This document shows positions 56,276 to 64,000 of a DNA stretch of 64,000 nucleotides, piece after piece. The stretch's first letter is position 1. Each line of letters opens with the position of its first letter. Source of the DNA: Alteromonas oceanisediminis (GTDB taxonomy: Bacteria; Pseudomonadota; Gammaproteobacteria; Enterobacterales; Alteromonadaceae); contig NZ_JAHCTA010000001.1 in NCBI RefSeq assembly GCF_018474025.1, positions 1 to 64,000 of the forward strand, in the 5' to 3' direction. The notes under the pieces are model-generated. The model was not told the DNA's origin and ran no database searches. It saw only the letters and a program-made list of their open reading frames with translations. The translations under genes were made by a program, and so were the position numbers.

Positions 56276-57374
56276 TTAGAGTCCGGATTTTAAGCTAGCT
56301 TCGATGAACCGGTCGAGACCACCATCAAGTACAGCTTGGGTATTGCGTGTTTCTACGCCAGTTCTTAAATCTTTAATGCGGGAGTCATCCAATACATAGG
56401 AACGGATTTGACTACCCCAGCCGATGTCGGATTTACTGTCTTCCATCGCCTGTTTTTCTGCATTTTGCTTTTGCAATTCATGTTCGTACAACTTTGCTTT
56501 AAGTTGTTTAAACGCTTGGTCTTTATTTTTATGCTGCGAGCGATCGTTTTGGCACTGCACCACAATATTGGTCGGAATGTGCGTGATCCGTACCGCAGAA
56601 TCTGTGCGGTTAACGTGCTGCCCACCAGCGCCTGAAGCTCGATAAGTATCAATGCGTAGGTCTGCAGGATTCAGCTCAACCTCAATGTCATCATTGATTT
56701 CGGGGTAGATAAAGGCCGACGCAAAGGATGTGTGACGACGGTTGCCCGAATCAAACGGCGATTTTCGCACCAAGCGATGAACACCGGTTTCCGTACGTAG
56801 CCAACCGTACGCATATTCACCGCCAAATCGTATCGTAGCGCTTTTTATACCCGCTACATCACCATCTGACACTTCAATAAGTTCAGTTTTAAAACCATGC
56901 TCTTCCCCCCAACGCAAATACATTCGCAATAACATATTTGCCCAGTCCTGAGCCTCAGTCCCGCCAGAGCCTGATTGCAAATCAAGGTAGCAGTCGTTAG
57001 CGTCATTCGGGCCGGAGAACATACGACGGAACTCAAGTACTTCCAGCTTTTTGATTAATGCGTCAAGTTCTTGCTGAGCTTCATCGAAAGTTTCTTGATC
57101 TTCTGCCTCAACGGCCAGTTCAACAAGGCCGACAACATCCTCACTGCCTTGCTCAAGCTGCTGGATGGTTTCTACTACGTCTTCTAACGCAACCTTTTCT
57201 TTACCAAGGGCTTGCGCTCGCGGAGGATCATTCCAAACCTCTGAACTCTCCAGCTCGCGATTGACTTCTTCGAGACGTTCTACTTTAACGTCGTAGTCAA
57301 AGATACCCCCTAAGCAACTTGGTGCGCTTAGCGATATCGTCGATGGCATTATGAATTGGATTAACTTCGAACAT
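56276..57374 (-). CDS. prfB: peptide chain release factor 2 with programmed +1 frameshift
   Basis: RF2 recognises UGA and UAA stops. Translation begins [11 protein letters not shown] at 57374 and reaches AGGGGGTAT CTT TGA C. There the in-frame TGA (57299-57297) causes a +1 shift, and the main frame resumes at [13 protein letters not shown]. The total span of 1099 nt is 3 x 366 + 1, as expected for one extra base. SPF (anticodon) and GGQ ([11 protein letters not shown]) motifs are intact. The residue before SGAGGQ is Ala, where E. coli K-12 has Thr. Frameshifting lets RF2 regulate itself. Confidence 0.97.
57296..57302 (-). promoter_or_regulatory. RF2 programmed frameshift slip site
   Basis: CTT TGA C on the coding strand, preceded by an internal Shine-Dalgarno-like AGGGGG. 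It is identical in layout to the E. coli prfB site. Low RF2 delays termination and favours the +1 slip into the productive frame. Confidence 0.97.
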
Positions 57375-57510
57375 GCTTTTGGATAGGTGATGAATTTTGT
57401 GTGCGGATACTACCGAATTTGCGCTCAGGTTAACAGCCCTGATACTCAAAAGCATATCCTGAACAAAGGCTTGAGCGCAGATTTTTCACTGCGCCAGCGA
57501 TTACTGAGAG

Positions 57511-58080
57511 TTATTTCAACTTTTGGGTGGTTGTCGCCAGCTCTTCAACGAGTTTGGCAATCTGAGAGAGCGTTTTCTCGTCGGTTAACTGGCCGCTGTC
57601 ATTCATTAATGTATCAACTTTGCCGATGGCTTTTTGATTTGCCAGCACGTTCACGCCGATATTACCCAATAGCATACGCAAGGTGACCAGCACTCGCATA
57701 CCGCCCAGGGCACCCGCTGATGCCGCCATTATCAATGCTGTTTTACCGCGAAACGCTTCAAGCGGCTTTTCATCGCTCTGCTTGCGACTCGCCCAGTCAA
57801 TCGCATTTTTAAGAAGCGCGGGGTAACTGGAATTATACTCCGGTGACACGATAATAAATGCATCGTGGCTGAGCAATAACTCTTTGAATGCGCGGGCTTG
57901 ATCAGGCATGCCAGAAGCCGCTTCATCGTCTTCATTAAAAATGGGCATTGGGTAGTCGCCTAAGTTCACCAAAGTGACTTCCGCACCGGCATTTCGTGCC
58001 GCGTCTGCTGCTGCCGTAGCCACGGCCTGATTAAACGAGTTTTTGCGCGCACTGCCAGAAAAGGCGAGTATTTTTACCAT
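57511..58080 (-). CDS. NAD(P)H-dependent FMN reductase family protein
   Basis: A 189-aa flavodoxin-like flavoprotein. The FMN phosphate loop is FSGSARKNSFNQA (7-19) and the second flavin block is SPEYNSSYPALLKNAIDWAS (about 79-98). It matches the FMN_red family that includes quinone or azo/chromate reductases. It probably protects against redox stress. It stands alone, upstream of prfB on the same strand with a 136-bp gap, and is divergent from the chemoreceptor. Confidence 0.88.
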   Translation of the reverse strand: MVKILAFSGSARKNSFNQAVATAAADAARNAGAEVTLVNLGDYPMPIFNEDDEAASGMPDQARAFKELLLSHDAFIIVSPEYNSSYPALLKNAIDWASRKQSDEKPLEAFRGKTALIMAASAGALGGMRVLVTLRMLLGNIGVNVLANQKAIGKVDTLMNDSGQLTDEKTLSQIAKLVEELATTTQKLK

Positions 58081-58175
58081 TTTACATTTCCCTTTTACTT
58101 AAAATACATTTACTGTCATCTAATCATGTGCTCGTTACTGCATAAATTTTCACAGCAACAACGTGAGGCATCAAC

Positions 58176-59930
58176 ATGCTGCTTAACTACTTTTCTAAGA
58201 AGAAGAACGCGACAACCGCCATTTTAGATCAAGCAATCGATGCGGTGATCTCAATTGATACACGCAACAATATCACGTATATCAACAAAGCGGCGGAAAA
58301 GCTTTTTGAGGTCAGCGCGGCGGAAGTGATCAATACCAATGTTAAGACGTTGGTGCCGACCGAGTTCAGAGCTAATCACGATAACTTCGTCAACGCCAAC
58401 CGCAACGGCGGCGAAGACAAAATTGTCGGCACCTCCAGAGACATTCAAATTGAAACCTCACGAGGCGAGCGACGCTGGTGTAATCTTTCCCTGTCGAAAA
58501 TACAGCAAAGTGACGGCGTGCATTACACCGCCTTTATTAAGGATATTTCACAGCAGAAAGAAGCACAGCAACGCATCGACCAGACATTGGAACAGTGTAT
58601 CGATGCCGTGGTTTCTATCGACGAAAACAATCTGGTCACGTTTTTTAACCGCGCTGCAGAGCAACTGTGGGCAGTATCAAGAGACAAGGTAATTGGCAAT
58701 AATGTCAAAATGTTAGTGCCTCAGATGATACAGGCACAGCACGACAACATGGTCAACCGCAACCGACAAACCGGCGAAGACAAAATAGTCGGCACGTCGC
58801 GCGATGTTGAAATTGAAACCCTGGATGGCCGCAAGATTTGGGGTAACTTGTCGCTATCCAAAGTCGTGATCGGTGAGGTAATAACCTACACCGCGTTCGT
58901 TAAGGATATCACTGAAGAAAAGCGTCAGCGCGATCAGTTTGCGCTATTGTCTTTGGTGGCGAATGAAACTGATAATTCAGTGATTATTACCAATGCTGAA
59001 GGGTTAATTGAATACACCAATCCCGGTTTCTCGAAATTGACTGGCTATTCAAGTCAGGACGCACTAGGTAAAAAGCCAGGCCAGTTGCTGCAAGGTAAAC
59101 ACACGTCTGAACAAACGCGCATGCGGATCCGCGAGAACCTCAAAAATCGCACGCCTTTTTATGAAGAGATCTTAAACTATACAAAAAGTGGTGACCCCTA
59201 CTGGATCAGTCTCGCCATCAATCCGGTCTTTGACGACAATGGTAAGGTGAAACAATTTATCTCAATCCAGGCTAATGTTGACTCAACCAAACGTAAAGCC
59301 ATCGAGAACGATATTCGATTATCTGCTATCAGTCAGGCCAACATTGTGCTTGAATTTGACGCTGCGGGAAAATTAACCTTAACCAATAAATTGGGGTTGG
59401 CCTCTTTCGGTTTGAAGGATAAAAGTGAGCTGGTCAATCAACTCAAACCCTTGTCGCATTATTTGAACAAAAACCAGTGGGACCAACTTAATAAAGGGCA
59501 GTTCCTGAACACGGAGATCACGCTGTCTGCCAACGGGCAAAATGTGCGCTTATCCGTTGCCATTTCACCCGTGCAGGATGAAGACGGTGCGCTAAACAAA
59601 ATATTACTTTATGGAGCGGATGTTTCTGAACGGAATCAGGTCCTGTCTAAAACGCACGGCGCCATGTCCGAAGTACTCGCCAGGATCAGTGGCATTATTG
59701 ACACCATCAACAGTATTTCAGATCAAACCAACCTACTGGCTTTGAATGCGGCTATCGAATCTGCCCGCGCCGGTGAAGCCGGTCGCGGGTTCTCCGTTGT
59801 TGCCGACGAAGTGCGAAGCCTAGCGTCTCGCACCACCGAGTCTGCCAAAGAGATTGGCACGCTCATTGGAGAGACACGCCAACACGTTGAAAGTTTGAGC
59901 GAATATATGGACGATGGTGACAATCGTTAA
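58176..59930 (+). CDS. soluble multi-PAS chemoreceptor with short signalling domain
   Basis: A 584-aa protein with no membrane helix. Two near-duplicate PAS domains (about 12-125 and 135-245) share [11 protein letters not shown] and NLSLSK. A third PAS (about 255-370, [25 protein letters not shown]) and a fourth weaker one (about 375-490) follow. The final 85 residues hold the MCP hairpin tip ([38 protein letters not shown]), but the adaptation/methylation helices are absent or very short. It resembles Aer-like cytoplasmic redox/energy sensors that dock to CheA/CheW. The ligand is unknown. Confidence 0.88.
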   Translation: MLLNYFSKKKNATTAILDQAIDAVISIDTRNNITYINKAAEKLFEVSAAEVINTNVKTLVPTEFRANHDNFVNANRNGGEDKIVGTSRDIQIETSRGERRWCNLSLSKIQQSDGVHYTAFIKDISQQKEAQQRIDQTLEQCIDAVVSIDENNLVTFFNRAAEQLWAVSRDKVIGNNVKMLVPQMIQAQHDNMVNRNRQTGEDKIVGTSRDVEIETLDGRKIWGNLSLSKVVIGEVITYTAFVKDITEEKRQRDQFALLSLVANETDNSVIITNAEGLIEYTNPGFSKLTGYSSQDALGKKPGQLLQGKHTSEQTRMRIRENLKNRTPFYEEILNYTKSGDPYWISLAINPVFDDNGKVKQFISIQANVDSTKRKAIENDIRLSAISQANIVLEFDAAGKLTLTNKLGLASFGLKDKSELVNQLKPLSHYLNKNQWDQLNKGQFLNTEITLSANGQNVRLSVAISPVQDEDGALNKILLYGADVSERNQVLSKTHGAMSEVLARISGIIDTINSISDQTNLLALNAAIESARAGEAGRGFSVVADEVRSLASRTTESAKEIGTLIGETRQHVESLSEYMDDGDNR

Positions 59931-59940
59931 CCGATTGCCA

Positions 59941-61665
59941 CTACATCCGTTGTGCGGTCTCAATGCCTAGCAGCGCCAATCCAGTCTTTAAGGTATTCGC
60001 TGTTAGCATGGCCAGCGCTAACCGACTGTCTCTAATTTCTTTGGCGATACCGTCTTTCAGTATGGGGCAAGCTTCATAAAACCGCATAAAGTGACTTGCC
60101 ACGTCATAAAGGTAAGCACACAACACGTGTGGGGTTGCCTCAGCCGACACGGCCAAGAGTGTTTCTTCAAACTGCGCGAGTTTGGTCGCCAATGTTTGCT
60201 CGGCAGGCTCTGTGATAGACACAGCCGGCTGACCGACGTCGCCGGCCTTACGCAAAATACTGGTGATCCGCGTGTAAGCATATTGCAGATAAGGGGCTGT
60301 ATTTCCCTCAAAGCTGAGCATATTATCCCAATCAAACACGTAGTCCGTTGTGCGGTTTTTACTCAAATCGGCGTACTTAATCGCACCAATACCAATTTTA
60401 CGCGCTAATTGCTCGTCAACCTGCTCTCCGGTGTGTTCCGCGCGCTCTGTTAGCAACGCTCTGGCACGCTCGACCCCTTCAACCAAAAGATCATGCAACT
60501 TAACCGTTTCGCCAGAACGCGTTTTGAATGGTTTGCCGTCTTTACCCAGCATCATACCAAAGGGACAATGCTCGTAACTTTGCGACGCGTCGATAAATCC
60601 TGCTTTACGGGCCACTAACTCGGTTTGCTTAAAGTGCAGAGCTTGTCTGGCATCAGTGAATATTAATGTTCTGTCTGCATGCAACGTATTATTGCGGTAG
60701 CGAATAGCAGCTAGATCGGTAGTCGCATAGAGATAACCACCACCAGACTTTTGCACAATATAAACGGCTGGGTTACCGTCTTTATCAGCCAATTCTGGTA
60801 AAAATACAACCTGAGCGCCTTGATCTTCAACCGCAATACCGCGGCTTTTCAATGCTTCAATCACCTGACTTAAGTCGGCATTGTAGGCACTTTCGCCCAT
60901 AATGTCGTCGCGCGTTAAACTGACATTAAGCAGCGCATAGACTTCTTCGGAATGCTGAATAGATATATCAATGAATTGCTGCCAAAGAGCCATACATTGC
61001 GCGTCACCGCCTTGCAGCTTAACCACATACTCCCGCGCGCGGTCAGCAAAATCAGGCTCTTCATCAAAGCGTACTTTTGCTGCCCGGTAAAAATCTTCTA
61101 AATCACTCAGTGCTGTTTCGGCGACACTATTTTGCGCCAATTGATCACTCAGGTGTGCCAGTAGCATCCCAAACTGGGTACCCCAGTCGCCCATGTGATT
61201 TTGTCGAACAACATTGTGGCCTAAAAATTCCAGCGTTTTAACCACGGCATCACCAATGATGGTGCTGCGCAAATGCCCCACATGCATCTCTTTGGCAAGG
61301 TTGGGTGACGAGTAGTCGACAACGACCGTTTGCTCAGGTTGTCTGGCAACACTTAAGCGCTCATCTTGAAGTGCCTCACTGACCCACATATTTAAAAAAG
61401 CAGGTTTAAGATAAATATTGATAAACCCAGGCCCGGCAATCTCTAATTTGGCGGCAATATCATCAACCTCGACCGTATCGACAATCTGTTGCGCGATCTG
61501 ACGCGGATTTTGCTTCAGCGCTTTGGCCAATCCCATCGCCCCATTAAATTGATAATCGCCAAACTCTGCGCGCGTGCTTCTGCTTAGCGGCGCATTTGCC
61601 TCAGGCTGCCCCATCGTCGTTAAAGCGGACTTAAACCGCTGTAGTAGTGTTGCATGTAAATTCAT
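59941..61665 (-). CDS. argS: arginyl-tRNA synthetase
   Basis: A 574-aa class I enzyme charging tRNA-Arg. An N-terminal additional domain is followed by the HIGH motif as HVGH (128-131, in EMHVGHLRSTIIGD). The KMSK equivalent lies in GKPFKTRSGETVKL, and the C-terminal DALR anticodon-binding domain is present. Length matches the family. It follows prfC by 12 bp, so they are probably in one transcript, and it converges with the chemoreceptor gene with 10 bp between. Confidence 0.96.
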   Translation of the reverse strand: MNLHATLLQRFKSALTTMGQPEANAPLSRSTRAEFGDYQFNGAMGLAKALKQNPRQIAQQIVDTVEVDDIAAKLEIAGPGFINIYLKPAFLNMWVSEALQDERLSVARQPEQTVVVDYSSPNLAKEMHVGHLRSTIIGDAVVKTLEFLGHNVVRQNHMGDWGTQFGMLLAHLSDQLAQNSVAETALSDLEDFYRAAKVRFDEEPDFADRAREYVVKLQGGDAQCMALWQQFIDISIQHSEEVYALLNVSLTRDDIMGESAYNADLSQVIEALKSRGIAVEDQGAQVVFLPELADKDGNPAVYIVQKSGGGYLYATTDLAAIRYRNNTLHADRTLIFTDARQALHFKQTELVARKAGFIDASQSYEHCPFGMMLGKDGKPFKTRSGETVKLHDLLVEGVERARALLTERAEHTGEQVDEQLARKIGIGAIKYADLSKNRTTDYVFDWDNMLSFEGNTAPYLQYAYTRITSILRKAGDVGQPAVSITEPAEQTLATKLAQFEETLLAVSAEATPHVLCAYLYDVASHFMRFYEACPILKDGIAKEIRDSRLALAMLTANTLKTGLALLGIETAQRM

Positions 61666-61677
61666 AGTTTAAGCAGC

Positions 61678-63258
61678 TTAGTGTTCACGAGTCGTATTAA
61701 AAGAAATATCAGGATAACGCTCTTGCGCCAGCGATAAGTTCACCATAGTAGGCGCTACGTAAGCGAGATTATCGCCACCATCAAGCGCAAGATTAGCCTG
61801 CGCTTTGCGCTGAAACTCATCCAGTTTACGCGCATCACCATACACCCAACGTGCGGTGGCGACATTAACGTGTTCATATATTGCATCCACATTGTACTCT
61901 GCTTTTAAACGTGCGACGACCACATCGAACTGCAATACGCCCACTGCGCCAACAATTAAGTCGTTATTAATTAACGGTCTAAATACTTGCACAGCGCCTT
62001 CTTCAGATAATTGAATCAGACCTTTTTGCAACTGCTTTTGCTTTAAAGGATCTTTCAAGCGTATGCGTTTAAACAGTTCCGGTGCGAAATTAGGGATGCC
62101 CGTAAAGCGATAGTCTTCACCTTCTGTAAACGTATCGCCAATCCGAATCGAGCCGTGGTTGTGTAACCCAATGATATCTCCCGCGTAGGCCTCTTCCAGT
62201 AAAGCTCTATCACCCGCCAAAAAAGTCAGTGCATCGGATATCCTTATGTCTTTACCAATCCGCGTGTGGCGTAACTTCATGCCTTTTTGGTATTTACCCG
62301 ACACAATACGACAAAATGCAATCCGGTCGCGATGTTTAGGATCCATGTTGGCTTGGATTTTAAACACAAAACCGCTGAACTTGGGCTCATTAGAAGTGAC
62401 TTCACGCAGATCAGACACCCGACTTTGCGGTTTTGGTGCCCACTCAACCAAACCGTCCAGCATGTGATCAACGCCAAAATTCCCCAAGGCCGTACCAAAG
62501 TATACGGGCGTTAATTCACCGGCCAGAAACTCGTCGAGATTGAACTCATGCGAAGCGCCCTGCACCAGCTCTAACATATCGCGTAGTTCTTGCGCATACT
62601 CACCAATGGCTGCGTCCAGCTCAGGATTATCGAGCCCTTTAATGATGCGTTTTTGTTGAATGGTGTGGCCTTGTCCCGACTTGTATAGGATGGTTTCATC
62701 GCGCAGCAGATGATAAACGCCCTTGAAACTTTTGCCCATACCGATGGGCCAGGTGATCGGCGCACATTTGATGTTCAGCACCTCTTCAACTTCATCGAGT
62801 AACTCAATCGGATCGCGCGTGTCGCGGTCAAGTTTGTTCATAAAGGTGATGATTGGCGTATCACGTAATCGCGTCACTTCCATGAGTTTAATTGTGCGCG
62901 CCTCGACCCCTTTGGCAGAATCGATTACCATCAAGCAGGAATCGACGGCGGTCAGTGTTCGATAGGTGTCTTCAGAGAAATCTTCGTGACCCGGCGTATC
63001 CAGCAAGTTGACCAAATGATCCTGATAAGGGAATTGCATCACAGACGTGGTGACCGAAATTCCCCGCTCTTTTTCCATTTCCATCCAGTCTGACTTGGCG
63101 TGTTGTCCAGATTTTTTGCCTTTTACCGTGCCAGCAACCTGCAAAGCGTTGCCAAATAAAAGGACTTTCTCAGTAATGGTGGTTTTACCCGCATCCGGGT
63201 GAGAGATGATAGCGAAAGTTCTTCGCTTATTGATTTCATTAGATAAATTTGAATTCAT
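61678..63258 (-). CDS. prfC: peptide chain release factor 3
   Basis: A 526-aa GTPase that recycles RF1/RF2 from the ribosome. G1 is SHPDAGKTT (19-27), G2 is in [14 protein letters not shown]3 is LDTPGHEDF and G4 is FMNKLDRD. The RF3 C-terminal blocks ([32 protein letters not shown]) are complete. Release factor prfB is also in the window. The promoter is in the 255-bp gap to rimI, in which I see no other element. Confidence 0.97.
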   Translation of the reverse strand: MNSNLSNEINKRRTFAIISHPDAGKTTITEKVLLFGNALQVAGTVKGKKSGQHAKSDWMEMEKERGISVTTSVMQFPYQDHLVNLLDTPGHEDFSEDTYRTLTAVDSCLMVIDSAKGVEARTIKLMEVTRLRDTPIITFMNKLDRDTRDPIELLDEVEEVLNIKCAPITWPIGMGKSFKGVYHLLRDETILYKSGQGHTIQQKRIIKGLDNPELDAAIGEYAQELRDMLELVQGASHEFNLDEFLAGELTPVYFGTALGNFGVDHMLDGLVEWAPKPQSRVSDLREVTSNEPKFSGFVFKIQANMDPKHRDRIAFCRIVSGKYQKGMKLRHTRIGKDIRISDALTFLAGDRALLEEAYAGDIIGLHNHGSIRIGDTFTEGEDYRFTGIPNFAPELFKRIRLKDPLKQKQLQKGLIQLSEEGAVQVFRPLINNDLIVGAVGVLQFDVVVARLKAEYNVDAIYEHVNVATARWVYGDARKLDEFQRKAQANLALDGGDNLAYVAPTMVNLSLAQERYPDISFNTTREH

Positions 63259-63513
63259 TTGATTAAATTTCAGTTTTAGGTGCCGCTACAGGTGCCGTAG
63301 AGTATTGCTTGGGCGCACCGAGTTTGACGTATTTATGCGGTCGGATTCTACAGAAATTTTGCTGGGTATGCTCGAATATTGTTGTCGACCAACGCCGACT
63401 AGGCGAAACGATTAAGTGGCGCGCAGCCACCCCTCATTAGCAAACGCATCGTTGAAAAATATCGATGACCGACCAATCCGATTTACAGCGTAGTTTAAAA
63501 ATAGGCCCCACCC

Positions 63514-63990
63514 TCATAAGACAGGAGCTTCTTTACTCAGCACTTTGGCTAATACGAGGGCGTCCTCTTTTTCAGAAGACTGTCCATTCTGGCGTGGATT
63601 TTCATAATATCCTGTGCGCACTTCGATATGCTCAAATCCGGCATAGCGATACAACGAAATAGCGGTTGAATTGCTGGCACGAACTTCCAACCACGCTTTT
63701 GTTGCATGCAGTCCACGTGCATAAGTCAAAAAGTGATCCAATAGCGTTTTCCCTAGGCCTCTTCCTCGCTGCGTTGGGCACACAACGATATCCATCAATG
63801 TGACCTCATCAAGCACACTCAAACCAATATAATAACCCAGACAAGTACCATCGTCTCGCGCCTGAGCTGCAAAATAGGGGGCGGATAAACAGTCCGCAAA
63901 TACGCGAAAGCTCCAGGGAACCGGATGTGATATGCGGCACAACGCATAGGCTTGTTCAGCATCCTCGTGAGTCAGTGGCGTGATCAACAT
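63514..63990 (-). CDS. rimI: ribosomal protein S18-alanine N-acetyltransferase
   Basis: A 158-aa GNAT acetyltransferase of the RimI type, which acetylates the N-terminal alanine of ribosomal protein S18. The acetyl-CoA loop is QRGRGLGKTLLDHF (about 73-86). LEVRASNSTAISLYRYAGF (about 101-119) and the GYYENPRQNGQSSEKEDALVL block are RimI signatures. The frame is complete, with its start 10 bp inside the window end. Confidence 0.9.
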   Translation of the reverse strand: MLITPLTHEDAEQAYALCRISHPVPWSFRVFADCLSAPYFAAQARDDGTCLGYYIGLSVLDEVTLMDIVVCPTQRGRGLGKTLLDHFLTYARGLHATKAWLEVRASNSTAISLYRYAGFEHIEVRTGYYENPRQNGQSSEKEDALVLAKVLSKEAPVL

Positions 63991-64000
63991 CTCAAGCGCT

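Overview
This window looks like the chromosome of a marine gammaproteobacterium, most likely of the order Alteromonadales (Alteromonadaceae-like). The reasons are a sodium-type flagellar MotY, a complete rsxABCDGE-nth block, a prfB(frameshift)-lysS pair, smrB/prmB/aroC, several DUF families typical of this order, and an integron remnant of the chromosomal type. This assignment is inference from gene content; no 16S gene is present.

Region 1-5.5 kb is a decayed chromosomal integron. A broken integron integrase (intI, + strand) faces away from an array of gene cassettes read on the minus strand. Three attC sites are visible, at 1951-2061, 2830-2929 and 3482-3589, and an attI-type cassette junction lies at 4082-4088. 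The cassettes encode a secreted protein, a three-helix membrane protein, a HEPN-like protein with an R-x4-H motif, and a short ORF cut by an IS3-family element. That IS3 element also truncates the start of an IS110/IS1111-type transposase. Between the first cassette and intI lie five copies of a 20-bp palindrome spaced 92-116 bp apart, which known integron parts do not explain.

Region 5.5-20.1 kb is mostly housekeeping. It holds a NatAB-type ABC exporter, a YIP1 membrane protein, a DUF3025 protein, an M28 lipoprotein peptidase, asnB, a periplasmic binding-like protein with an NTF2-like partner, divergent queE/queC (7-deazaguanine synthesis), a LysR regulator, uvrB and a MATE pump. An 826-bp intergenic stretch follows, with an inverted pair of DnaA boxes and a long hairpin, leading to tRNA-Asn(GTT).

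Region 21.2-31.9 kb carries rsxABCDGE-nth. A 3.6-kb insert follows, containing a secreted protein, a CPBP protease and a membrane-anchored CadC-like regulator. It is bracketed by a second, decayed copy of the nth 3' end, then the remains of a serine hydrolase.

Region 31.9-45 kb contains a GAF-GGDEF-EAL phosphodiesterase, a class-I glutamine amidotransferase-like hydrolase with a TVP38 membrane protein, glpQ, motY, rnt, and a redox/iron group (2-Cys peroxiredoxin, bfd with a Fur-like box, grxD, sodB). An MFS transporter, aroC, prmB, smrB and a 41-aa DUF3149-like protein follow.

Region 45-64 kb contains a 2OG-Fe(II) oxygenase coupled to a TPR-sulfotransferase, a lytic transglycosylase-like lipoprotein with gshA, and an M16 peptidase. 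Next come an HPt protein followed by a RluA-family synthase and a ketopantoate reductase, then lysS and prfB with its programmed +1 frameshift. An FMN reductase, a soluble PAS chemoreceptor, argS, prfC and rimI complete the window.

The main points worth a second look are the palindrome array upstream of the dead intI, the HEPN-like cassette, and the nth partial duplication flanking an accessory module.
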